Of a DNA stretch of 64,000 nt, positions 57,147 to 64,000 are shown one piece after another. A program made the position numbers and the translations under genes. Below the pieces are notes generated by a model. That model did not search any database. It had not been told where the DNA came from and saw only the letters and a list, made by a program, of their open reading frames with translations. The stretch is from positions 1-64,000 of the forward strand of contig CATWBO010000001.1 of the NCBI GenBank assembly GCA_958349055.1, written 5' to 3'. The stretch's first letter is position 1; every line of letters starts with the position of its first letter. The stretch is from an uncultured bacterium. Lineage in GTDB: Bacteria > Actinomycetota > Coriobacteriia > Coriobacteriales > Coriobacteriaceae.

Positions 57147-59246
57147 ATGGCTAAGCCTAAGTACAAGCTTTCCGATACCCGCAACATCGGCATCATGGCT
57201 CACATCGATGCTGGTAAGACCACCACGACCGAGCGTATTCTTTACTACACCGGTAAGACCCACAAGATCGGTGAGGTCCATGAGGGCGCTGCCACCATGG
57301 ACTGGATGGTTCAGGAGCAGGAGCGCGGCGTAACCATTACCTCCGCTGCTACCACCTGCTTCTGGAAGAAGGACGGTACCGACTACCGCATCCAGATCAT
57401 CGACACCCCGGGCCACGTTGACTTCACCGCCGAGGTCGAGCGCTGCCTGCGCGTCCTCGATGGCGCTGTCGCCGTTTTCGACGCCGTTGCCGGCGTTCAG
57501 CCCCAGTCTGAGACCGTTTGGCGTCAGGCTTCCACCTTCAACGTCCCCCGCATCGCCTTCATCAACAAGTATGACCGCGTGGGCGCTGACTTCTTCAACG
57601 CTATCGAGACCATGAAGGATCGTCTCGACGCTAACGCCGTGGCCGCTCAGGTCCCGATGGGCGCCGAGGACAACTTCTGGGGCGTCATCGACCTGGTCAC
57701 CATGACTGCATGGGACTTCAAGGCCGACGAGAAGGGCATGACCTACCCCGAGCCGATGGACGAGATCCCGGCTGAGTTCGCCGACATCGCTGCCACCAAG
57801 CGCGAGGAGCTCCTCGACGCTGCTGCCAGCTTTGACGACGAGCTCATGGAGAAGATCCTCATGGAGGAGGACTTCACCGTCGAGGAGCTCAAGGCTGCTC
57901 TGCGCAAGGGCGTTCTGGCCAACGAGCTCAACCTCGTCTTCGTGGGCTCCGCCTACAAGAACAAGGGCGTTCAGGAGCTGCTCGACGCTGTCGTCGACTA
58001 CCTGCCCAGCCCGATCGACGTCGAGGCCGTCACCGGTACCGATCCGGACACCGGCGAGGAGATCGAGCGTCATCCTTCCTTCGACGAGCCTTTCTCCGGC
58101 CTGGTCTTCAAGATCATGACCGACCCGTTTGTCGGTAAGCTCACCTACGTCCGCGTTTACTCCGGTCGCGCCGAGTCCGGCTCCTACGTGATCAACGCTT
58201 CCAACGGTCAGCGCGAGCGCCTCGGCCGCATCCTCGAGATGAACGCCGCCGAGCGTATCGACCGTGATGACGCTGCCGCCGGCGACATCGTCGCTTGCGT
58301 CGGCTTCAAGAACTCCACCACCGGTGACACCCTGTGCACCGAGGGCAAGGAGATCGTCCTCGAGAAGATCGAGTTCGCTAAGCCCGTTATCGACGTTGCC
58401 ATCGAGCCCAAGACCAAGGCCGAGCAGGACAAGATGTCCCTGGCTCTGACCAAGCTCGCCGAGGAGGACCCGACCTTCACGGTGTCCACCAACCACGAGA
58501 CCGGCCAGACCATCATCGCCGGCATGGGCGAGCTGCACCTCGAGATCATCGTCGACCGTCTGCTCCGCGAGTTCAAGGTTGACGCTAACGTCGGTAAGCC
58601 CCAGGTTGCCTACCGCGAGACCGCTGGTCACGACGTCGAGAAGGCTGAGGGCAAGTTCGTCCGTCAGTCCGGCGGTCGCGGTCAGTACGGCCACGCCGTC
58701 ATCAAGCTCGAGAAGATGGAGGAGGGCTTCGGCTACGAGTTCGTCAACGCTATCGTCGGCGGCGTCGTGCCCAAGGAGTACATCCCGTCCATCGACAAGG
58801 GCATCCAGGAGGCCCTGAACACCGGTGTTATCGCCGGCTTCCCGGTCCTCGACGTCAAGGTCACCCTGTTCGACGGTTCTTACCACGAGGTCGACTCCTC
58901 CGAGGCCGCCTTCAAGATCGCCGGTTCCATGGCTATCAAGGACGCCCTCAAGAAGTCCGATCCGCAGCTGCTCGAGCCGATCATGGCTGTTGAGGTCGAG
59001 ACCCCCGAGCAGTACATGGGCGACGTTATGGGCAACCTCTCCGGTCGCCGCGGCAAGATCGAGGGCATGGAGGATCGCAAGAACACCAAGCTCATCCGTG
59101 CCAAGGTGCCGCTGGGCGAGATGTTCGGTTACGCTACCGACCTTCGCTCCCAGACCCAGGGCCGTGCATCCTACACGATGCAGTTCGACTCTTATGAGCC
59201 CGCGCCCAAGTCCATCGTGGACGAGGTCATGAGCAAGAACGCCTAA
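57147..59246 (+). CDS. fusA: Elongation factor G
   Basis: EF-G is the GTPase that drives translocation. The 699-residue protein has G1 AHIDAGKTTTTER, switch I ERGVTITSAATT, DTPGHVDF, NKYD (the usual form is NKMD or NKLD) and the five-domain layout ending in TMQFDSYEPAP. It follows rpsG by 19 bases. tuf does not follow; rpsJ does. Confidence 0.97.
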   Translation: MAKPKYKLSDTRNIGIMAHIDAGKTTTTERILYYTGKTHKIGEVHEGAATMDWMVQEQERGVTITSAATTCFWKKDGTDYRIQIIDTPGHVDFTAEVERCLRVLDGAVAVFDAVAGVQPQSETVWRQASTFNVPRIAFINKYDRVGADFFNAIETMKDRLDANAVAAQVPMGAEDNFWGVIDLVTMTAWDFKADEKGMTYPEPMDEIPAEFADIAATKREELLDAAASFDDELMEKILMEEDFTVEELKAALRKGVLANELNLVFVGSAYKNKGVQELLDAVVDYLPSPIDVEAVTGTDPDTGEEIERHPSFDEPFSGLVFKIMTDPFVGKLTYVRVYSGRAESGSYVINASNGQRERLGRILEMNAAERIDRDDAAAGDIVACVGFKNSTTGDTLCTEGKEIVLEKIEFAKPVIDVAIEPKTKAEQDKMSLALTKLAEEDPTFTVSTNHETGQTIIAGMGELHLEIIVDRLLREFKVDANVGKPQVAYRETAGHDVEKAEGKFVRQSGGRGQYGHAVIKLEKMEEGFGYEFVNAIVGGVVPKEYIPSIDKGIQEALNTGVIAGFPVLDVKVTLFDGSYHEVDSSEAAFKIAGSMAIKDALKKSDPQLLEPIMAVEVETPEQYMGDVMGNLSGRRGKIEGMEDRKNTKLIRAKVPLGEMFGYATDLRSQTQGRASYTMQFDSYEPAPKSIVDEVMSKNA

Positions 59247-59306
59247 GTTCGAGCTCCCTGTTACGTAATCCGCGAGAACATCTCTCGCACTCTTTGGAGG
59301 TTTAAG

Positions 59307-59615
59307 TTGGCTACCCAGAAGATCCGCATTCGCCTCAAGGGCTATGATCACGAGGTCGTCGATCAGTCCGCGAAGCTCATCGTCGAGACCGCTCAGAAGA
59401 CCGGCGCTCGCGTTTCCGGTCCTGTCCCCCTGCCCACCGAGCGCAACCTGTACACGGTTATCCGCTCGCCGCACGTGAACAAGGACTCCCGTGAGCAGTT
59501 CGAGATGCGCACCCACAAGCGCCTCATCGACATCCTCGACCCCACCTCGGGCACCGTTGATTCGCTTATGCGTCTCGACCTCCCCGCTGGCGTCGACATC
59601 GACATCAAGCTCTAA
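59307..59615 (+). CDS. rpsJ: 30S ribosomal protein S10
   Basis: S10 is part of the 30S head and of NusB-S10 antitermination complexes. The 102-residue protein reads ATQKIRIRLKGYDHEVVDQSA at the start, VPLPTERNLYTVIRSPHVNKDSREQFE in the middle and GVDIDIKL at the end. The start is TTG 59307 after TGGAGG. The rest of the S10 operon (rplC onward) does not follow; a terminator does. Confidence 0.96.
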   Translation: MATQKIRIRLKGYDHEVVDQSAKLIVETAQKTGARVSGPVPLPTERNLYTVIRSPHVNKDSREQFEMRTHKRLIDILDPTSGTVDSLMRLDLPAGVDIDIKL

Positions 59616-59636
59616 GCGATATCGCTCATAGCTTAC

Positions 59637-59677
59637 AGGGCCCCGCTGCCATTACGGTAGCGGGGCTCTTTTGTTTT
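59637..59677 (+). terminator. Terminator after rpsJ
   Basis: GGCCCCGCTGCC pairs with GGTAGCGGGGCT around ATTAC, followed by CTTTTGTTTT. Confidence 0.88.
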
Positions 59678-59730
59678 GAATGATGGTTTGGACTGCCGGG
59701 TAATGCTGCCGAGTAGGTGGCTGCGGCGCT

Positions 59731-60507
59731 CTATTCGCTCAATGGGCGCAATGACGCCTCCTCAAAATGGAAGGAACGCAAGCCGTCTTCCGTTTCGATA
59801 CACGCGCGACCAAAGGCATCGACGGTTTGAAAGATGCCACGCGCCAGCTCGTCACCGGCAGGGGAACGGGCGATAACGTGCTCCCCAATCCAATTGAGAT
59901 GAGCGACATAATCATCGTGGACGGGCGCGATCGGACCGGCGTCTTCTTCTATGGCGCTGAGCAGATCTGCCCACGCGTCTACAGCGTTCACGACCGCGTG
60001 ATAGACCTCCTTGAGTAGCACATCGACGGTGGGAACATTCTCGTTGAGGTCTGAGAGACCGATTGCCGGCAGGCCGCCATCGGGAACCTCCGAGGGCACA
60101 TAGTTCACATTGACGCCAATGCCGCAGACGGCGAAAGGTTTGCCTTCGTTATCGCGTGCGGCTTCGACTAGAATGCCGCCGAGCTTGCGTCCTCGCGCGA
60201 CAAGGTCGTTGGGCCATTTAAGGCGAATCTCGTTTGCAAGACCCTGCTTATCGAGCGTCTCGAGTACCGCTAGGCCGCTGACGGCGGCAAGACCAGAGTA
60301 CTTTGCAGGATTAACGCATGGACGCAGGACAATCGAAAGCAATAAGTTGCCGGCGGTTGAATCCCACTTGTGACCGCGCCGGCCGCGTCCTGCTGTCTGA
60401 GCCCGGGCGGCAAGTCCTGTGCCATGCGGCGCTCCCTGTTTTCCTGCTTCGAGCAGGTCATCGTTGGTCGATCCGGTTACGTCGACTATCGTTAATTGGG
60501 TATCCAT
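59731..60507 (-). CDS. birA: Biotin-[acetyl-CoA carboxylase] ligase (BirA, no HTH)
   Basis: BirA attaches biotin to the carboxylase that feeds fatty-acid synthesis. The 258-residue protein has STNDDLLEAG at the start, the biotinyl-AMP loop in TAGRGRRGHKW, KWPNDLV, GKLGGILVE-like KLGGILVEAA and GIGVNVN. No N-terminal helix-turn-helix is present, so it is an enzyme only. ATG 60507 is about ten bases from AAGGAGG. It is divergent from the fab operon and may share its control region. Confidence 0.92.
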   Translation of the reverse strand: MDTQLTIVDVTGSTNDDLLEAGKQGAPHGTGLAARAQTAGRGRRGHKWDSTAGNLLLSIVLRPCVNPAKYSGLAAVSGLAVLETLDKQGLANEIRLKWPNDLVARGRKLGGILVEAARDNEGKPFAVCGIGVNVNYVPSEVPDGGLPAIGLSDLNENVPTVDVLLKEVYHAVVNAVDAWADLLSAIEEDAGPIAPVHDDYVAHLNWIGEHVIARSPAGDELARGIFQTVDAFGRACIETEDGLRSFHFEEASLRPLSE

Positions 60508-60601
60508 AACGGCTGCTACCTCCTTAATGAATAAGTGAATAACGCAATGGTGTCGAGAGGCAGACACAATGTGAAGCCTTTGTCGCATTTGGACAATTTA
60601 A

Positions 60602-60666
60602 TGTTAACACGTCAACAATGACTGAAATGCGCTATCCTCTCTTGGTCGATGTAAACACGTCAACAA
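60602..60666. promoter_or_regulatory. Two copies of a 17-bp operator-like repeat before fabH
   Basis: TGTTAACACGTCAACAA at 60602-60618 and TGTAAACACGTCAACAA at 60650-60666 differ by one base. They are 48 bases apart in the region between divergent birA and fabH. A shared repressor of lipid genes is likely; its identity is unknown. Confidence 0.65.
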
Positions 60667-60683
60667 CTCAAAGGAGGTTAGTG

Positions 60684-61643
60684 ATGGGTTTCACGATACT
60701 GGGAACGGGCTCGGCGCTTCCCGAGCGTAGCGTTTCCAACGACGAGCTGTCCGAGTTCTTGGACACCTCGGATGAGTGGATTTTTACCCGCACGGGTATT
60801 AAGAGCCGCCATGTCTGCACCAACGAGTCGCTCGACGACCTTGCCGTTGCAGCAAGCGAGCGAGCGCTCCAGACGTCCGGAATCGACGCGAGCCAGCTGG
60901 ACCTTATCGTCTGCTCGACGACGACAGGCGACCATCTCGTTCCCGCCGAAGCTTGCGCCGTTGCCGAGCGCTTAGGCGCCACGTGTCCTGCCTTCGACGT
61001 CTCGGCAGCCTGTGCCGGCTTTGTATTTGCGCTCGATGTCGCCGAGGGCTATATCGCCCGCGGTCGCGCTAGGCACGTACTTGTCGTTGCCGCCGAGCAG
61101 ATGACGCGTGCGCTCGACTGGACCGACCGCGCGACGTGCGTGCTCTTTGGTGATGGCGCGGGCGCTGCGGTCATAGAGGCTGGGGGAGAGAATCCCCTTG
61201 CCGTTGAGCTTTCGACCGCACCCGATGTCGAGACGCTGCGTGTACCGGGGCTGTCCGGCACCTCGCCGTTCAAAGCTTCCGTGGACCGCGAGAGCGTGCT
61301 CTCCATGAACGGCCGCCGCGTGTTCAAGTTTGGCGTCAATGCGATCTGCGACACGGTCGGCAAGCTCGCGAGCGGCGCGAGTATTGCGGTCGAGGACATC
61401 GACCATTTTGTATTCCATCAGGCCAACGAACGAATTTTGAGCCAGGCGGTCAAGCGCCTAGGCGTGCCGGACGACCGCGTGGTCCGTACGCTGCGCGAGA
61501 CCGGCAACATCTCGAGCGCCTGCATTCCGCTTGCCCTCGACCGGCTGGCAAACGCTGGCGCGCTTTGCCCGGGCGACACGATCGCCTTGGTTGGATTTGG
61601 CGCCGGTCTGGATATAGGTGGCTACCTGCTTCGTTGGAAGTAG
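60684..61643 (+). CDS. fabH: 3-oxoacyl-ACP synthase III
   Basis: FabH starts fatty-acid synthesis by condensing acyl-CoA with malonyl-ACP. The 319-residue protein has the catalytic Cys in SAACAGF (about C110), His in HQANER and Asn in ETGNISSA. The N terminus reads LGTGSALPERSVSN. ATG 60684 is six bases after AAAGGAGG. It is the first gene of the fab operon, just after the tandem operator. Confidence 0.95.
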   Translation: MGFTILGTGSALPERSVSNDELSEFLDTSDEWIFTRTGIKSRHVCTNESLDDLAVAASERALQTSGIDASQLDLIVCSTTTGDHLVPAEACAVAERLGATCPAFDVSAACAGFVFALDVAEGYIARGRARHVLVVAAEQMTRALDWTDRATCVLFGDGAGAAVIEAGGENPLAVELSTAPDVETLRVPGLSGTSPFKASVDRESVLSMNGRRVFKFGVNAICDTVGKLASGASIAVEDIDHFVFHQANERILSQAVKRLGVPDDRVVRTLRETGNISSACIPLALDRLANAGALCPGDTIALVGFGAGLDIGGYLLRWK

Positions 61644-61695
61644 TTGCACATAGGACATAAAAACGCCCCCAGGGCACAAACAAAGGAGAACTACC

Positions 61696-61932
61696 ATGGC
61701 AGATCAGAAGACCTTCGAGCGCGTTTGCGACGTTATCCGTGAGACCGCCGGCCTTGACGATGTCGAGATGAAGCCCGAGTCCACGCTCGAGGAGATTGGT
61801 CTCGACAGTCTGGGTACCGTCGAGATTCTCGTCGCCGTCGAGGACGAGTTTGGAATTCAGCTCGATACCGAGGAGAACCCCAAGACGGTCGGCGAGTTTG
61901 TCGATACGGTCGAGGCGGCATTGGAGAAGTAG
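61696..61932 (+). CDS. acpP: Acyl carrier protein
   Basis: ACP carries the growing acyl chain on a phosphopantetheine arm. The 78-residue acidic protein has the attachment Ser38 in GLDSLGT and the usual four-helix pattern. AAAGGAG precedes ATG 61696. fabK starts two bases after the stop. Confidence 0.95.
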   Translation: MADQKTFERVCDVIRETAGLDDVEMKPESTLEEIGLDSLGTVEILVAVEDEFGIQLDTEENPKTVGEFVDTVEAALEK

Positions 61933-61934
61933 TA

Positions 61935-62879
61935 ATGCTCAAGACTCCTCTCTGCGACCTGCTCGGCATCGAAAAGCCCGTATTCCAGGGCGGCATGGCC
62001 TGGATTGCCGATGCCTCGCTGGCATCCGCCGTGTCCGAGGCGGGTGGCCTAGGCATCATCGCGGCAATGAACGCCGATGCCAACTGGCTACGCGACCAGA
62101 TTCACGAGCTGCGCGCCAGGACGGATAAGCCCTTTGGCGTCAACGTCATGCTCATGAGCCCGTTTGCCGACGAGGTCGCGCAGGTCGTTATTGACGAGCG
62201 AGTGCCGGTCGTCGTGACGGGCGCCGGAAATCCCACCAAGTACATGAAGGCCTGGAACGAGGCGGGTATCAAGGTCATCCCGGTTGTTGCATCTGTGGCG
62301 CTGGCGCGTCTCGTGGCGCGTCGCGGAGCCACTGCCGTGGTTGCCGAGGGCACCGAATCGGGCGGCCATATTGGCGAGACCTCGACGATGGCGCTCGTCC
62401 CGCAGGTTGTCGATGCAGTCGATATTCCCGTGATTGCGGCCGGCGGCATTGCCGATGGTCGCGGCGTGGCGGCCGCCTTTATGCTGGGCGCTGCCGGCGT
62501 CCAAGTGGGTACGCGCTTTCTGGTCGCAAACGAGTGCACCGTATCCGAGCAGTACAAAGAGCTGGTGCTCAAGGCGGGCGATACGTCGACGCGTGCGACC
62601 GGTCGCTCGACGGGACACCCGGTGCGTGCGCTCAAGAGCCCCTTTACCAACGCCTATGCCAAGAACGAGGCGGCGGGTGCAAGCCCCGAGGAACTCGGTG
62701 CCATGGGTACGGGTGCGCTTCGCAAGGCCGCCAAAGACGGCAATTACGAAGAGGGCTCGTATTTGTGCGGGCAGATTGCCGGCATGGTCAACGACCGCCG
62801 AAGCGCGCGCGAAATCGTCGACGATCTGGTCGATGGCGCCGAGCGCGTCCTGAAGGGTGCGTCCGCATGGGTAGCGTAG
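61935..62879 (+). CDS. fabK: Enoyl-ACP reductase II (FMN type)
   Basis: FabK reduces enoyl-ACP with NAD(P)H and FMN and replaces FabI in many Gram-positives. The 314-residue protein has the TIM-barrel nitronate monooxygenase-like marks: PVFQGGMAWIA at the start, VNVMLMSP, VTGAGNP, ESGGHIGE and AAGGIADGRG with GVQVGTRF. It overlaps fabD by 13 bases. Confidence 0.94.
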   Translation: MLKTPLCDLLGIEKPVFQGGMAWIADASLASAVSEAGGLGIIAAMNADANWLRDQIHELRARTDKPFGVNVMLMSPFADEVAQVVIDERVPVVVTGAGNPTKYMKAWNEAGIKVIPVVASVALARLVARRGATAVVAEGTESGGHIGETSTMALVPQVVDAVDIPVIAAGGIADGRGVAAAFMLGAAGVQVGTRFLVANECTVSEQYKELVLKAGDTSTRATGRSTGHPVRALKSPFTNAYAKNEAAGASPEELGAMGTGALRKAAKDGNYEEGSYLCGQIAGMVNDRRSAREIVDDLVDGAERVLKGASAWVA

Positions 62880-63793
62880 CGTTTCTGTTTGCCGGTCAGG
62901 GTGCCCAACACCCCGCGATGGGCGTCGACCTGATCGAGGCGTCGCCGGCGGCCGCCGAGGTGTTCGCGATCGCCGACGAGGTTCGTCCGGGCACCAGCGA
63001 GCAGTGCCGGAGTGCCTCGAAGGAGGAGCTGTCACAGACCGAGAACACGCAGCCTTGCGTGTTCGTTCACGATCTGGCGGCGGCCGCTGCCCTGCGCGAG
63101 CGCGGCGTGGTGCCTGCCGCCTGTGCGGGCTTCTCGCTGGGCGAGGTCGCCGCGCTCACCTTTGCGGGGGCATTCGATACGCGCGCGGGTTTTGAGCTCG
63201 TGTGCAAGCGTGCGGCGCTGATGTCTGCGGCTGCCGAGCGTCATCCGGGCGGTATGCGCGCCGTTATCAAGCTCGATGCGGCGCAGGTCGAGAACCTCGC
63301 TGCGCAGGCCGGCGAGGACTGCTGGCCGGTCAACTACAACAGCCCACAGCAGACGGTTGTTGCCGGAGCGCCCGAGACGCTCCAGGAGCTCGACGTCCTG
63401 GTAAAAGAGGCTGGCGGCCGTGCGATGAAGGTCGCGGTGTCGGGCGCATTCCATAGCCCCTATATGGCAGAGGCGACTGAGGGGCTGGCGACGTATATCC
63501 AAGCCGGTCACGCCCCGTCCCCGTTGCTCATTCCGGTTGTGGCAAACATGACGGCGGCGCCCTATCCGGCGGACCCCCAAGCGGCATCGGAGGTCTTGGC
63601 CAACCAGGTGAGCCATGCCGTGCGCTGGGTTGACGCACTGCACACTCTGCAGGATCAGGGCATCGACACGTTTATCGAGGTCGGCCCCGGAAAAACGCTG
63701 TCCGGCCTGGTCAAGCGTACGCTGAGCGATGTTCGCGTGTATTCGTGCGAAACGGCCGAACAGGTCGCAGCTATTGCCGACGAGCTCGCATAG
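62867..63793 (+). CDS. fabD: Malonyl-CoA:ACP transacylase
   Basis: FabD loads malonate onto ACP. The 308-residue protein starts GSVAFLFAGQGAQHPAMGVDL. It has the nucleophile Ser90 in GFSLGEVAAL, the following Arg region (FELVCKRAALM) and His in SGAFHSPYM. ATG 62867 lies inside fabK, so the two are translationally coupled; the longer frame from 62534 is only a shadow within fabK. Confidence 0.94.
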   Translation: MGSVAFLFAGQGAQHPAMGVDLIEASPAAAEVFAIADEVRPGTSEQCRSASKEELSQTENTQPCVFVHDLAAAAALRERGVVPAACAGFSLGEVAALTFAGAFDTRAGFELVCKRAALMSAAAERHPGGMRAVIKLDAAQVENLAAQAGEDCWPVNYNSPQQTVVAGAPETLQELDVLVKEAGGRAMKVAVSGAFHSPYMAEATEGLATYIQAGHAPSPLLIPVVANMTAAPYPADPQAASEVLANQVSHAVRWVDALHTLQDQGIDTFIEVGPGKTLSGLVKRTLSDVRVYSCETAEQVAAIADELA

Positions 63794-63823
63794 CCCACAG
63801 GGCTGTAACCCGAAAGGAACGAC

Positions 63824-64000
63824 ATGGGCAACTTGAACAATGGCGCACTCGAGCGCAACGACACACGTCGGGTGGCGCTCGTTACGGGCGGCTCGCGCGG
63901 TATCGGCCGCGCATGCGCTGTCGGTCTGGCGGAGGATGGCTACGATATCGCCGTCGTCTATGCCGGCAGCGTCGATGCGGCGCACGAGACGTGCGAGGCA
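63824..64000 (+). CDS. fabG: 3-oxoacyl-ACP reductase, N-terminal part (cut by window end)
   Basis: The first 59 residues are present. After a 14-residue lead, RRVALVTGGSRGIGRACAVGLAEDGYDIAVVY is the NAD(P)-binding TGxxxGIG motif of short-chain reductases. AAAGGA precedes ATG 63824. The position after fabD fits FabG. The remainder lies outside the window. Confidence 0.88.
   Translation, partial: MGNLNNGALERNDTRRVALVTGGSRGIGRACAVGLAEDGYDIAVVYAGSVDAAHETCEA

Noticed and set aside
57129..59516. Minus-strand open frame of 795 codons opposite fusA
   Set aside because: It is an antisense shadow of fusA caused by biased GC-rich codons; no ribosome binding site or domain was seen.

Overview
The window looks like a chromosomal segment of a Coriobacteriia gut actinobacterium, most likely Collinsella. 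The GC content is high, and the gene content (FabK, PepD, a FeoA-FeoB fusion, BMP-like proteins, many GTG/TTG starts) fits that group. The species assignment is inference from gene style and order; no 16S gene is present.

The backbone is the ancestral information-processing cluster known from Firmicutes and Actinobacteria: disA-ispD-ispF-cysS-rlmB-yacP, tRNAs, tuf, rpmG-tRNA(Trp)-secE-nusG-rplK-rplA, rplJ-rplL, rpoB-rpoC, rpsL-rpsG-fusA-rpsJ. It is interrupted. About 29 kb of unrelated genes (13.8-42.3 kb) lie between rplA and rplJ, galU lies between rplL and rpoB, and an ECF sigma/anti-sigma pair lies between rpoC and rpsL. tuf is not next to fusA but upstream of rpmG. The right end is a fatty-acid operon (fabH-acpP-fabK-fabD-fabG) divergent from birA. 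The left end holds pepD and a manganese exporter under a Mn riboswitch.

The inserted region holds a metallophosphoesterase with a soluble ParB-like/BMP receptor, an MscS channel, a cell-wall-anchored 5'-nucleotidase, a TrpXYZ-type ABC transporter, a WYL-like regulator, asnS, a PTS EIIA protein, an esterase, feoAB, an MFS exporter, a four-gene toxin-type island, an amylase, a UDG-family glycosylase and an aminotransferase.

The most unusual content is: (1) a four-gene leftward operon (31.0-38.2 kb) of dynamin-like GTPase, HerA/VirB4-type ATPase with a Ser/Gly-rich insert, WHH-type HNH nuclease and a small acidic probable immunity protein, flanked by the MFS 3' end and a decayed second copy of that 3' end; (2) RpoC carrying near its C terminus a domain that looks like the alpha-subunit CTD, with its main DNA-contact residues kept; (3) several families of intergenic structured palindromes in which the stems change sequence between copies while pairing is kept.
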